Assembly: GCA_020445745.1 (NCBI GenBank)
Contig: JAGRGB010000024.1
Location: forward strand, 1 to 61,832
Reading direction: 5' to 3'
Origin: Rhodocyclaceae bacterium
GTDB taxonomy: Bacteria > Pseudomonadota > Gammaproteobacteria > Burkholderiales > Rhodocyclaceae
Length of the DNA stretch: 61,832 bases
Shown: positions 50,500-59,231 of the stretch, piece by piece
Layout of the letters: the number at the start of each line of letters is the position of its first letter
How positions within the stretch are numbered: position 1 is the stretch's first letter
Position numbers and translations under genes: made by a program
Notes under the pieces: generated by a model
Databases searched by the model: none
Told to the model about the DNA's origin: nothing
Seen by the model: the letters and a program-made list of their open reading frames with translations, nothing else

Positions 50500-50529
50500 T
50501 TGTCGCGCGTGCGCCGACGGTCCTATAGT
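50500..50529 (+). promoter_or_regulatory. Putative promoter of the BTAD-AAA regulator gene
   Basis: TTGTCG (50500-50505), an 18-base spacer and TATAGT (50524-50529) lie 32 bases upstream of the regulator ATG. TATAGT is a strong -10 match in otherwise very GC-rich DNA. Confidence 0.5.
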
Positions 50530-50560
50530 CGAATACGGGCAACCCTCCCCGCGGACATCG

Positions 50561-53551
50561 ATGGCCAGGCTGGAACTGAAGTTCTTGGGTGAGTTCGGCG
50601 TCTTCCGCGACGGCCGGGCGCAGCCCTTGCCACCTTCCAGGAAAACCCGGGCGCTGCTCGCCTATCTGTGTCTCGCCGACCGGCGGCTGCGGCGCGAGCA
50701 GCTGTGCGAGCTGCTGTGGGAAGTGCCGGATGATCCGCGCGGCTCGCTGCGCTGGAGCCTGTCCAAGCTGCGCCGCCTGCTCGACGACGAAGGGCGCGAG
50801 CGCATCCTCGCCGATCGCAGCCACGTCGCACTCGACGCCGGCGACCTGTCGATCGACAGCCGCGCGCTGCAGCTGCTGGCCGCCGGCGAGCTGGCCCGGG
50901 CCCCGACCGAAGCGCTCGAACAGGCCGCCGCACATCACGCCGGCGCCTTCCTGGAAGGACTGGAATTCAGCGACTTCCACGACTTCCATTGCTGGTGCGT
51001 CGCCGAGCGGGAGCAGGTCGCGCGCGCCCAGGCTGCGGTGCTGCACGAACTGGTGCGCCGGCTGGCCGGCCAACCGCAGCGCGCCCTGCCCCATGCGCGC
51101 GCGCTGGTCGGCCTCACGCCCTACGACGAAGCGGCGCGGGCGACGCTGATCCGGCTGCTGGTCGCCGCCCAGCACATCGACGAGGCGGAGCAGCAATTCC
51201 AGCTCGGCATGCGGATGCTGGCCGAGGCCGGCATTGCCGCCAGCGGCGCGCTGCTGCAGGCTCGCCGTGGCACTGCCCAGGCAGGCGCCGCGACGCGCGC
51301 CGACGCCGCCGCAGCGGTGCGACCCGCGGCGCCGCCGGCAGCGCTGCCGGCCGATCACACGCTGGTCGGCCGCGAGCGGGAACGGCAGGTGCTGGCCGAG
51401 GCGCTGGTCGCCAGCGGCGCCGGCCGGGCCCGGGTCGTGCTGGTCCGCGGCGAAGCCGGCATGGGCAAGTCTCGCCTGCTCGACGACCTGGCCGACGCGG
51501 TACGCGCCGACGATCGCCATCTGCTCGCCGCGAGCGCCTTCGAGACCGGGGCGATGCGGCCGTTCGCGTTGTGGATCGATGCCTTGCGATCCCGTCGCGC
51601 CGAGGCCGCGCAACGCATCTTCGGCGACATCCAGGCCGACAACCGGGACCGCCTGTTCGCCGAACTGAGCGAGCTGGTCGCGACCGAATCCGAACGCGGC
51701 GCAGCCGTGCTGATGTTCGACGACGTGCATTGGTGCGACGAATCGAGCGCGGCGGCGCTGCACTACGTGATGCGCATGAATCGCGGCCGGCCGGTGCTGG
51801 CGGTGCTCGCGACGCGGGAGGCCGAGCTGCGCGACAACGCGCCGTTGCAGCAGGCCTTGCGCGGCCTGCGCCGCGATGCGCTGCTGCACGAGCTGAAGCT
51901 CGAGCCGCTGACCGAGCCGGCCATCGCCGAACTGGTCCGCAGCCGCGCACCGGGGGCCGACGCACGCCGCCTGTGCCGCGAGTGCGGCGGCAATCCGCTG
52001 CTGGCGATCGAACTGGCGCGGGCCGAATGCGAGGGCGGAGCCGAGGGCGGCGGCTCGCTGGACGATCTGGTGCGCGAGCGCCTGGCGCGCTTCGACGTCG
52101 AAGGGGCGGACGTCCTGCGCTGGGCGGCGGTGCTCGGCCCGCGCATCGAGTTGCCGACGCTGACCCGCTTTGCCGGCGTCGACGCGGCCACCGTCACCCG
52201 CGCCCTGGAACTCGCCGAACGGCAGGCGACGCTGCGCACCGCCGACGACGGCACCCTGCGATTCGCCCACGATCTGATCGCGCGCGCGATCTACGACGAC
52301 ATCTCGCCGCTGCGCCGCCAGCTGATGCATCGCAAGGTCGCCGAGTGGATGGAGCACGACCTCGGCTTCGAGCTGTCGCGTGCCGCCGACCTCGCCCACC
52401 ACGCCGGCCACAGTGGCGACCCCGGCCTGGCGGCGCGCGCGCTGGTCTCCGCGGGGCGCCTGTGCCTGCGCTTCTTCGCCAACGACGAGGCCCATTCGCT
52501 GGCGGACAAGGGCCTGCAGCTGGCCGCGCAACTGCCGGCGGCCGAACAGGTGCGGGTGGCGATCGATCTCCACATGGTGATGCTCGACGCGGCGCCGGTC
52601 GAAGACTGGGAAGCGGCGGCGCAGCGCTACGTGGCGCTGGCCGAGCAGGCCCTCGACCACGGCGCGGCGGCGCATGCGCGCCAGGCCTACCAGATGGCCT
52701 CCTACCTGCGCTGGCAGCACGGCCACTGGACCGGCGCTCGGGAACAATCCCTGCAGTCGGAGCGCGTCGTGCGCGGCGGCAGCGAGGACGAGCACATCGT
52801 CGGCATGGCCGAGACCGCCAAGTGCCTGGCGATGCTTGAGCGCGACCTGGCCCAGGCCGACGCGATGCTGATGGAAGCCCAGGCGCTGGCCAGCCGACGC
52901 CAGCTTGTCCACCGGGCGATCCCGGCCGGGCTGGGCATGCTGCGCTTCTACGAGAATCGCCTCGACGAGGCCGAGGAGCTGTTCCAGCAGACGCGCACGC
53001 TGTGCAAGGCGGCCGGCGACCGCATCAACGAGTACCAGGCCAACGAATACCTGGTGATGATCGACATCCAGCGCGCACGCTGGTCGGCCGCCCGGGCACG
53101 CTGCGACGAGCTGGTGGTGCTCGGCGAGAAACTGCGCGAGGGCAGCGAGGCGCCGTTCGCCCACGCGCTGGTCGGGCTGTGCGAATACGCGCTGCACGAT
53201 CGCTGTGCGACGCTCGACGCCGCGCTGGCAGCGCTGCGGGCGGCCGATGCCAAGCACCGCACGGCCTTCGTCCAGACCCGCGCCGCGCTGCTCGACTGCG
53301 AGCGCGGCCGGCACGCCGCATCGCAGGCCCGTGCCGCCGAGGCGCTGGCCTGTGCCGAGGTGCTGGAGCGTGCCACCGAGATGCTGGTCGCCCATGCGGT
53401 GCTGTCCCAGTGTGCACTCGCCGCCGGCGACGACACCGTGCTGCAGGCCCACCTGGATGCGGTGGCGCGGCTCGAATCCGAAGGCGTCGCCGCGTGGGCG
53501 CTGGAGATCGCGCGCCGGGCCCGGGAATGCGGGAGGGAGCGCCGTGCCTGA
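50561..53551 (+). CDS. BTAD-AAA-TPR (AfsR/SARP-like) transcriptional regulator
   Basis: A 996-residue regulator. Residues about 1-100 are a winged DNA-binding domain (LELKFLGEFGVFRDGRAQPL, RREQLCELLWEVPDDPRGSL), and 100-250 a bacterial transcriptional activator domain (AGAFLEGLEFSDFHDFHCW). An ATPase follows with Walker A RGEAGMGKSRLLDDLA near 300 and Walker B VLMFDDVHWCDESS near 385. The rest is TPR-like helices. No LuxR helix-turn-helix ends the protein. The ATG at 50561 begins where the family begins (MARLELKFLGEFG). It overlaps the next gene by 8 bases and faces the cysK-grx gene, so it probably controls both sides. Confidence 0.93.
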   Translation: MARLELKFLGEFGVFRDGRAQPLPPSRKTRALLAYLCLADRRLRREQLCELLWEVPDDPRGSLRWSLSKLRRLLDDEGRERILADRSHVALDAGDLSIDSRALQLLAAGELARAPTEALEQAAAHHAGAFLEGLEFSDFHDFHCWCVAEREQVARAQAAVLHELVRRLAGQPQRALPHARALVGLTPYDEAARATLIRLLVAAQHIDEAEQQFQLGMRMLAEAGIAASGALLQARRGTAQAGAATRADAAAAVRPAAPPAALPADHTLVGRERERQVLAEALVASGAGRARVVLVRGEAGMGKSRLLDDLADAVRADDRHLLAASAFETGAMRPFALWIDALRSRRAEAAQRIFGDIQADNRDRLFAELSELVATESERGAAVLMFDDVHWCDESSAAALHYVMRMNRGRPVLAVLATREAELRDNAPLQQALRGLRRDALLHELKLEPLTEPAIAELVRSRAPGADARRLCRECGGNPLLAIELARAECEGGAEGGGSLDDLVRERLARFDVEGADVLRWAAVLGPRIELPTLTRFAGVDAATVTRALELAERQATLRTADDGTLRFAHDLIARAIYDDISPLRRQLMHRKVAEWMEHDLGFELSRAADLAHHAGHSGDPGLAARALVSAGRLCLRFFANDEAHSLADKGLQLAAQLPAAEQVRVAIDLHMVMLDAAPVEDWEAAAQRYVALAEQALDHGAAAHARQAYQMASYLRWQHGHWTGAREQSLQSERVVRGGSEDEHIVGMAETAKCLAMLERDLAQADAMLMEAQALASRRQLVHRAIPAGLGMLRFYENRLDEAEELFQQTRTLCKAAGDRINEYQANEYLVMIDIQRARWSAARARCDELVVLGEKLREGSEAPFAHALVGLCEYALHDRCATLDAALAALRAADAKHRTAFVQTRAALLDCERGRHAASQARAAEALACAEVLERATEMLVAHAVLSQCALAAGDDTVLQAHLDAVARLESEGVAAWALEIARRARECGRERRA

Positions 53552-54071
53552 ACTCTATCTCGAGCGCAAATTCGACAAACCCTTGTCTCCCGCCGACGTG
53601 CTGGCGATGGCGCACGACGGCGCCGGCTGCTTCGCGCTGCATCGCGTGGACTGGCTCGCCAGCCTGCTGTCGCGCGACGGCCGCCGGATGGTATGCCGCT
53701 TCCGCGCGGCGGACGCCGAGTCGGTGCGCATCGCGCTGCGCACGATAGGGGCCGACTCGCGCCGGCTGTGGCCCGGCACGGTGCACGACCGCCCGGACCT
53801 CGGCGACGCGGAGCGGGGATCGGCCAACGTGCTGGTCCGGCGAGGCTTCGCGCAGCCGGTCACGCTCGACGAAATCCAGGCGCTCGAGGACGCCGGCGCC
53901 TGGTGCCTGGATGCGCGCGACGTGCGCTTCATCCGCAGCTTCTTTTCCGTCGATCGCAAACGCATGGTGTGCCTCTATCGTGCGCCGGACGCCGAAGCGG
54001 TGCGCCAGGCCCAGCGCCAGGCCGGCATGCCGGTCGAGGACGTCTGGGCCTTCCGCACGGTCGCGATGTAG
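53544..54071 (+). CDS. Double DUF4242 (SCO4226-like) protein, paralogue 1
   Basis: A 175-residue protein made of two DUF4242 repeats. The first runs from PELYLERKFDKPLSPADVLA to DGRRMVCRFRAADAESVRIA, and the second from VLVRRGFAQPVTLDEIQALE to DRKRMVCLYRAPDAEAVRQA. A related single-domain protein, SCO4226, binds nickel; the reaction here is unknown. Translation starts at a GTG at 53544, with GGGAGG just upstream and an 8-base overlap with the regulator, so the two are coupled. A second copy lies at 56126. Confidence 0.85.
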   Translation: MPELYLERKFDKPLSPADVLAMAHDGAGCFALHRVDWLASLLSRDGRRMVCRFRAADAESVRIALRTIGADSRRLWPGTVHDRPDLGDAERGSANVLVRRGFAQPVTLDEIQALEDAGAWCLDARDVRFIRSFFSVDRKRMVCLYRAPDAEAVRQAQRQAGMPVEDVWAFRTVAM

Positions 54072-54237
54072 CGCCGCCACACCCGCGCGCCCCGATTCGT
54101 TGCCGGTGGCGGCGGCGCGGCGGCGGCAAATTCCGCAATTTCCACGGTCGTTATCACGCTGGTTCCAACGCTGGGGGCCGAAAGTCGCTGCTGTCCGATG
54201 CGCCTTCGGACGCTTTCAACCAACCAGGAGAATCACC

Positions 54238-54798
54238 ATGGATACCAAGACCATCCTCGCCGATAACGGCGTCAACGTCGAAGCCCTGCTCGGCGCCCGC
54301 GAGGCCCTCACCCAGGCCCCCGAGGCTGCCCGGTTCAAGTGGCGCGCGAGCTGCGAGTGGGCCCACGGCACCCACGCCCGCAGCACCATCGACACCTTCT
54401 ACGGCCTCGGCGAGGAGCAGAAGCACCGGCAGCCCCACCGCATCGAGACCGACCACCCGGAGCTCTTCGCCGCCGAGGACCACGCCGCCACCCCGGTGGA
54501 GGTGGTGCTCGCCGGGCTGGCCGGCTGCCTCACCGCGGGCATCGCCGCCGTCGCGCAGAACCGCAACATCCAGCTGCGCTCGGTCAAGGCGACGCTGGAG
54601 GCCGGCATGGACCTGCAGGGCATCCTCGGCATCGACGGCGACGTGCGCAACGGCTTCGACGGCATCCAGGTGAAATACACGATCGACGCCGACGCCACCC
54701 GGGAGGAGATCGAGGCACTGGTGGCCCAGTCGCAGAAGCGCTCGGCGGTGTTCGACATCATCACCAACCCGACCGACGTGTCGGTCACGGTGTCATGA
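54238..54798 (+). CDS. OsmC-like family protein
   Basis: A 186-residue protein of the OsmC/Ohr superfamily, many of whose members reduce organic hydroperoxides with two cysteines. The first is present: VVLAGLAGCLTAGIAAVAQN (C97). In the second region the usual Cys-Pro is replaced: AQSQKRSAVFDIITNPT has Ser where the second Cys is expected. Peroxidase chemistry by the known route is therefore unlikely. ACCAGGAGAATCACC supplies the ribosome site. Its stop overlaps the next start (ATGA), so it is coupled to the flavoprotein. Confidence 0.9.
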   Translation: MDTKTILADNGVNVEALLGAREALTQAPEAARFKWRASCEWAHGTHARSTIDTFYGLGEEQKHRQPHRIETDHPELFAAEDHAATPVEVVLAGLAGCLTAGIAAVAQNRNIQLRSVKATLEAGMDLQGILGIDGDVRNGFDGIQVKYTIDADATREEIEALVAQSQKRSAVFDIITNPTDVSVTVS

Positions 54799-56129
54799 AC
54801 GCCGCCGCCAACGGACGCGCAGCGGGCGCCGCGGTGCGCCCGCCGGTGCGCAGCATCGACGTGGCGGTGATCGGCGCCGGCCACAGCGGGCTGGCGATGA
54901 GCCACTGCCTGGCCGCGCTCGGCATCGAGCACGTGGTGCTCGAGCGCGGCGAGGTAGCCAACGCCTGGCGCAACGAGCGCTGGGATTCGCTGCGCCTGCT
55001 GACACCGAACTGGCTCAGCCGGCTGCCCGGCTACCAATACCGCGGTCCGGATCCCGACGGCTACATGGAGCGCGACGCAGTCGCCGAGTTCATCGCCGAC
55101 TATGCCCGGGCCACCACCGCGCCGGTGCGCACCGGCACCGCGGTGTGTTCGGTCGAGGCCGGCGGCGGCGGCTACCGGGTACGGACCTGGCGCGGCGACT
55201 GGCAGGCGCGCGCCGTGGTGCTGGCCAGCGGGGCCTTCAACCGGCCGGCCATCCCGCGGCTGGCCGCGGACCTGCCGGCCGGCGTCGCGCAGCTGACGCC
55301 GCTCTCCTACCGCAATCCGTCGCAGGTCGCGGATGGTGGCGTGCTGGTGGTCGGCGCCTCGGCCAGCGGCCTGCAGCTGGCCGACGAGCTGCAGCGCGCC
55401 GGCCACCCGGTGACCATTGCCACCGGCGAGCACGTGCGCATGCCGCGGCACTACCGCGGGCGCGACATCCAGTGGTGGATGGAAGCCGCCGGCCTGCTGG
55501 ACGAGCGCTTCGACGCGTTGCGCAACGGCCGCGACGACCTCGCCCGCGCCCGCGCGGTGGCCTCGCCGCAGCTGGTCGGCTCCCGCGAACGGGCGATCAT
55601 GGACCTCAATGCGCTCGCCGGCGAGGGCGCGCGGATCGTCGGCCGGCTGGCCGCAGTGCGCGACGGCAGGGCCTTGTTCTCCGGGTCGCTGCGCAACGCC
55701 TGCGCGCTGGCCGACCTCAAGCTGGGACGGCTGCTGGCGGCACTCGACGAGTGGGCGACCGGCCGCGGCCTCGGCGACGGGCTGCCCGCCGGCGAGCGCT
55801 TCGCGCCGACGCGGACCGACGCCTCGCCGGCGACCAGCCTCGACCTCGAGCGCGAGAACATCCGCACGGTGCTGTGGGCGACCGGCTTCCGGCCCGACTA
55901 TTCATGGCTGCAGCTGCCGGTGCTGGACCGCAAGGGCGCGCTCCGCCACCAGGGCGGCGTAGTCGATGCGCCGGGCCTGTACGTGATGGGCCTGCCTTTC
56001 CTGCGCCGGCGCAAGTCGAGCTTCATCCACGGCGCCGAGGACGATGCGCGCGACCTCTCCGAGCATCTCGCCGACTACCTCGACGCGATGGCCGGCCGCT
56101 GCCGCGATTGCATCGCGGTGCCGTCATGA
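54795..56129 (+). CDS. FAD-dependent monooxygenase-like flavoprotein (CzcO family)
   Basis: A 444-residue flavoprotein. The FAD-binding motif VAVIGAGHSGLAMSHCL begins near residue 23, and the second dinucleotide site VLVVGASASGLQLADEL near 184. WRNERWDSLRLLTPNWLSRL and VLWATGFRPDYSWLQLPVLD are typical of CzcO-type oxidoreductases and flavin monooxygenases. The substrate is unknown; members oxidise N- or S-containing small molecules. Given the CysK, OsmC and glutaredoxin neighbours, an organosulfur substrate is plausible but unproven. It overlaps genes on both sides by 4 bases. Confidence 0.92.
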   Translation: MNAAANGRAAGAAVRPPVRSIDVAVIGAGHSGLAMSHCLAALGIEHVVLERGEVANAWRNERWDSLRLLTPNWLSRLPGYQYRGPDPDGYMERDAVAEFIADYARATTAPVRTGTAVCSVEAGGGGYRVRTWRGDWQARAVVLASGAFNRPAIPRLAADLPAGVAQLTPLSYRNPSQVADGGVLVVGASASGLQLADELQRAGHPVTIATGEHVRMPRHYRGRDIQWWMEAAGLLDERFDALRNGRDDLARARAVASPQLVGSRERAIMDLNALAGEGARIVGRLAAVRDGRALFSGSLRNACALADLKLGRLLAALDEWATGRGLGDGLPAGERFAPTRTDASPATSLDLERENIRTVLWATGFRPDYSWLQLPVLDRKGALRHQGGVVDAPGLYVMGLPFLRRRKSSFIHGAEDDARDLSEHLADYLDAMAGRCRDCIAVPS

Positions 56130-56650
56130 GCGAGTCGATCGACCCGGCCTGGCCGGACATCGTCTGGGTATGCGGCGGCGAGGATGCGGCCTGCGCACGC
56201 CTTGCCCAGGCGATCGCCGATGGTGCCTGCCTCGGACTGCACCGCGTGCGCTGGCAGGGTGCCTACCTCGACGACGAGGCCCGGCGCCTGGTGTGCCGCT
56301 TCCGGGCGCCGGACGCCGAATCGGTGCGCCTCGCGCTGCATTGCGCCGACGGCTGCAGCCACATCTGGCCCGCCACCCTGTTCGGCAGCGATGGCGCGGC
56401 GGCCAACCTGGTGATGCAGCGCGAATTCGAGACTCCACCGTGCGGCGATCCGCGGCGCCTGCTGGCGCTCGCCCGCGCCGAATGCCTCGAAGCCACCGGC
56501 GGCGAGCCGGGTCACGTTCTGCTGTCCCGCGACCGGCGGCACCTGCTGTGCCTGTGCCGGGTGCCGCAGGCCGCCGCGGCGCGGCTCGACGGCGTGCACC
56601 ATCTGGGCGGGCGCTGGCGCTGCTGGCGCTGCCGCTACCAGGCGGCCTGA
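56126..56650 (+). CDS. Double DUF4242-like protein, paralogue 2
   Basis: A 174-residue protein related to the one at 53544: its first repeat has LGLHRVRWQGAYLDDEARRL then VCRFRAPDAESVRLALHCAD, almost the same as VCRFRAADAESVRIAL. The second repeat is more diverged (HVLLSRDRRHLLCLCRVPQA) and the end is Cys/Trp/Arg-rich (GRWRCWRCRYQAA). The start overlaps the flavoprotein stop (ATGA). It closes the rightward operon. Function unknown; retention of both copies in one operon suggests distinct roles. Confidence 0.82.
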   Translation: MSESIDPAWPDIVWVCGGEDAACARLAQAIADGACLGLHRVRWQGAYLDDEARRLVCRFRAPDAESVRLALHCADGCSHIWPATLFGSDGAAANLVMQREFETPPCGDPRRLLALARAECLEATGGEPGHVLLSRDRRHLLCLCRVPQAAAARLDGVHHLGGRWRCWRCRYQAA

Positions 56651-56702
56651 ACCCGGCCACCGGCGCACCGCTGCCGCGGCTGCCGGGACTCGCCAGGACC
56701 GC

Positions 56703-57629
56703 TCAGCCGGGCCCGCCGCCCAGCCATGCCGCGCCGCGCACGCCGGAGGCATCGCCGTGGCGATGGCATTCCAGACGGGTGGCGAGTTCGTCGCTGTGGA
56801 TGTGGTCCCGCCAGCGCCGCGGCACCTCGCGATAGATCTCGGCGACGTTCGACATGCCGCCGCCGAGCACGATGACGTGGGGATCGAGGAAATTGACCGC
56901 GGTGGCCAGCGCCCGCGCCAGGCGGTCCGCGTAGTCGTCGAAGCAGCGGCGTGCCAAAGGCTCGCCGGTCCGCATGCGGGCGACGATCGCGGCCGGCGCG
57001 AGGGGCTCGCCGCCGGCCATCGCGTAGGCACGCGCGAAGCCCGGACCCGACAGCCAGCTCTCGATGTGCCCGGGCCTGCCGCAGGAACAGGACGGGCCGG
57101 GCAGCTCGTCGCCCCGCGGCCACGGCAGCGGATTGTGGCCCCACTCGCCGGCGATCGCATTGGCGCCGTCGACGAGCCGGCCATGCACCACCAGGCCGCC
57201 GCCGACGCCGGTGCCGAGGATGACGCCGAACACGACCCCGGCACCGGCGGCCGCGCCATCGACCGCCTCGGACAGCGCGAAGCAGTCGGCGTCGTTGGCG
57301 ACGCGCACTTCGCGCTGCAGGCGCTCTGCCAGGTCGCGCGCCAGTGCGTGCCCGACCAGCGGCGTCGAGAACGCGTTCTTGACCCGCCCGTCATGCCTCA
57401 CCGAACCCGGGATGCCGACACCCAGCGTCCCGCGCGCGCCCAGCTCGGACTCGCATTCGCTCACCAGCGCGACGATCGCGTCCAGCGCCTGCCGGTAGTC
57501 GTGGCGTGGCGCCGACACCCTGCGGCGCCAGCGCTCCTGGCCACCCGCGCCCAGCGCGAGCAGTTCGATCTTGGTACCGCCCAGGTCGACACCCAGGCGC
57601 AGGCACGGCAGTTCCGGCATCAGTCGCAT
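56703..57629 (-). CDS. ROK-family sugar kinase
   Basis: A ROK kinase of about 308 residues. Phosphate motif LGVDLGGTKIELLALG, then LGVGIPGSVR, catalytic region VRVANDADCFALSEAVDG, and GVILGTGVGGGLVVHG. The zinc site reads GHNPLPWPRGDELP and SCSCGRPGHIESW, where the usual third Cys is His. HNPLPW is typical of fructokinase-type (Mak) members, so fructose or another hexose is the likely substrate. Starts at 57653, 57629 and 57620 are all possible, with only weak ribosome sites; I give 57629. Confidence 0.9.
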   Translation of the reverse strand: MRLMPELPCLRLGVDLGGTKIELLALGAGGQERWRRRVSAPRHDYRQALDAIVALVSECESELGARGTLGVGIPGSVRHDGRVKNAFSTPLVGHALARDLAERLQREVRVANDADCFALSEAVDGAAAGAGVVFGVILGTGVGGGLVVHGRLVDGANAIAGEWGHNPLPWPRGDELPGPSCSCGRPGHIESWLSGPGFARAYAMAGGEPLAPAAIVARMRTGEPLARRCFDDYADRLARALATAVNFLDPHVIVLGGGMSNVAEIYREVPRRWRDHIHSDELATRLECHRHGDASGVRGAAWLGGGPG

Positions 57630-57715
57630 CGCTCGATCGCTCGGGCCCAGCATAGCCGAGTTCCTGCCGCAGCGATCCGGGGCCGCGGACGTCGATCGGA
57701 CGCGGACCGGATCGC

Positions 57716-57751
57716 GCGGCCGCCGCGCGATCCGGGGATTGCGGCGGCCGC
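57716..57751 (-). terminator. Hairpin after the MBL-fold gene
   Basis: GCGGCCGCCGC and GCGGCGGCCGC form a perfect 11-bp stem 11 bases beyond the stop of the leftward MBL gene and before the ROK gene. No U-tract follows, so it may only weaken read-through. Confidence 0.5.
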
Positions 57752-57761
57752 CCGGCGGCGG

Positions 57762-58859
57762 CTAGCGAACGCTCGCCAGGGCCAGTGCGAGAAAACCCTC
57801 CGTCCCGTGCGCAAGCATCCGCAGCGGATTGTCGTCGCTTTGTGCCATCAGCAGATCGTATTCACGCAGATCCTCGGTGGCATACATGCCCGGCCCCGCC
57901 GCCTGGCCGGATTCGTCCATGGCGGTCACCGTGGCACCGAGCGTGATGGTCGTGCCCAGACCCGCATAGACGTAGCGATCGGCGAACGCCTCCCGCAGCA
58001 GGCCGAAGGCGGCCTCGCCGGTGCAATGGACCGGGGCGATGTAGTCAACCTTCAGTTCGTCGCGCAGGCGCAGTGCGATGCGTCGGATCTCGTCGGGCTT
58101 GGCCGGCAGCAGATGGGTGCCGCCGACGATCAGGTGGATCGGCTTGGTCGACAAGCTTCGGGCCGCATCCACCACCTTTTCGAGGGTCGGGTGGCTGCAA
58201 CCGACCACCAGCACGATGCCTTCCGGCGTATCGATCGCGAGCGACACTTCCATGACCTCGAGATCGACGCCCCACGGCCCCTTGAGCAGGATCAGGTGAA
58301 AGCCCGGCGCGACCTCGACGTTCTCCGTCACCCACTTGAAATTGCCCGCGGGCCAGGCGCTGCCGAACTGCAGGCGCGCCGGGACCTGACCGTCGAAATA
58401 GCGCATTTCCGGCGGCAGCGCTTCGTTCGGCTTGAGGAACTTGCCCGGCAACGCGGCGCCGAAGACGCTGAAGTTCTCCTTCGGCACGTAGATCGGCACC
58501 TGCGGATTGACCTTGGTCAGATGGTTCAGGCCGCTGGTGTGGTCGCCGTGGCGGTGCGAAACCACGGCGAAATCCAGTTGGCCCAGATCGATGCCCTTGG
58601 CCGCGACGTTGTGGGCGAAGATCTCGGCGTCGTTGCCGGTATCGAACAGGATGCGCTTGCCGCCGTATTCGATGTACGCGGAAAAGCCCCAGTCCTTCTT
58701 CATCGTCGATGACGTGCCGAAGGCGTCGTAGAGCATCGTGATGCGGGCCGCGTCACCGGCAGCCGCCATCGACGGGTCCGCCGCGGCCGGCGCCGACGGC
58801 GCGGCCAGGATGCCGAGGCAGGCCAGCACGGCCGATGCCAATCGTGCGATGGGTTTCAT
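57762..58859 (-). CDS. Exported MBL-fold metallo-hydrolase
   Basis: A 365-residue protein with a Sec signal peptide (IARLASAVLACLGILAAPSA, cut near residue 27). The metal-binding motif is AVVSHRHGDHTSGLNHL (H-x-H-x-D-H), with further ligand regions VVGCSHPTLEKV and APVHCTGEAAFGLL. The branch resembles the dihydropteridine/methanopterin-associated MBL proteins (LYDAFGTS, GFSAYIEYGGKRILFDTGND at the start). The substrate is unknown and the cellular place is probably the periplasm. GGAGGAA lies just before the ATG at 58859. Confidence 0.9.
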   Translation of the reverse strand: MKPIARLASAVLACLGILAAPSAPAAADPSMAAAGDAARITMLYDAFGTSSTMKKDWGFSAYIEYGGKRILFDTGNDAEIFAHNVAAKGIDLGQLDFAVVSHRHGDHTSGLNHLTKVNPQVPIYVPKENFSVFGAALPGKFLKPNEALPPEMRYFDGQVPARLQFGSAWPAGNFKWVTENVEVAPGFHLILLKGPWGVDLEVMEVSLAIDTPEGIVLVVGCSHPTLEKVVDAARSLSTKPIHLIVGGTHLLPAKPDEIRRIALRLRDELKVDYIAPVHCTGEAAFGLLREAFADRYVYAGLGTTITLGATVTAMDESGQAAGPGMYATEDLREYDLLMAQSDDNPLRMLAHGTEGFLALALASVR

Positions 58860-59231
58860 GGTTCATTCCTCCTGATGTTGGGCGTGCAAGTTGCGCTTCG
58901 GTACCGACACCCGTGGTCGTCACGCCGGGTGTTCCGATACGTGCCAACGACGGTAACAGGTCGCGCCTAACGGATTGCTAACGCAATGGCGCAGGCTGCG
59001 GCCGCGGGTTTCCGGACCGCGGCCACGCCGGAGCGGTGCACGCCGATCGCGGCGTCGGCGCCCGCCATCTCCGTGGGCAGCCGGGGCCGGAACTGTGCAC
59101 TCCTGCCCATTTCTCGATGGTCGTTTGCACGCCTGATTGACTCGCGAAGCGCCTACATTGGAAGCAGATCCCCGGCCCCACGGCAGGTTCGCCGCATGCG
59201 GCGGCCGGGGCAGACTCAGGAGCCGAGGCAA
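58860..59231. other. Divergent region between the MBL gene and the second BTAD regulator
   Basis: About 370 bases. A rightward frame is open through it, but its composition and lack of family features suggest it is not coding. GAGCCGAGGCAA at 59219-59230 is the ribosome site of the next gene. No clear promoter is visible. Confidence 0.45.

Noticed and set aside
48875-53452. A very long leftward open frame running from the cysK-grx gene through the whole complementary strand of the BTAD regulator gene
   Set aside because: The part beyond 50368 is the complement of a clear BTAD-AAA-TPR gene, has no family features and is repetitive in Arg/Gly/Gln. GC-rich codon bias keeps this frame open. Only 48875-50368 is coding.
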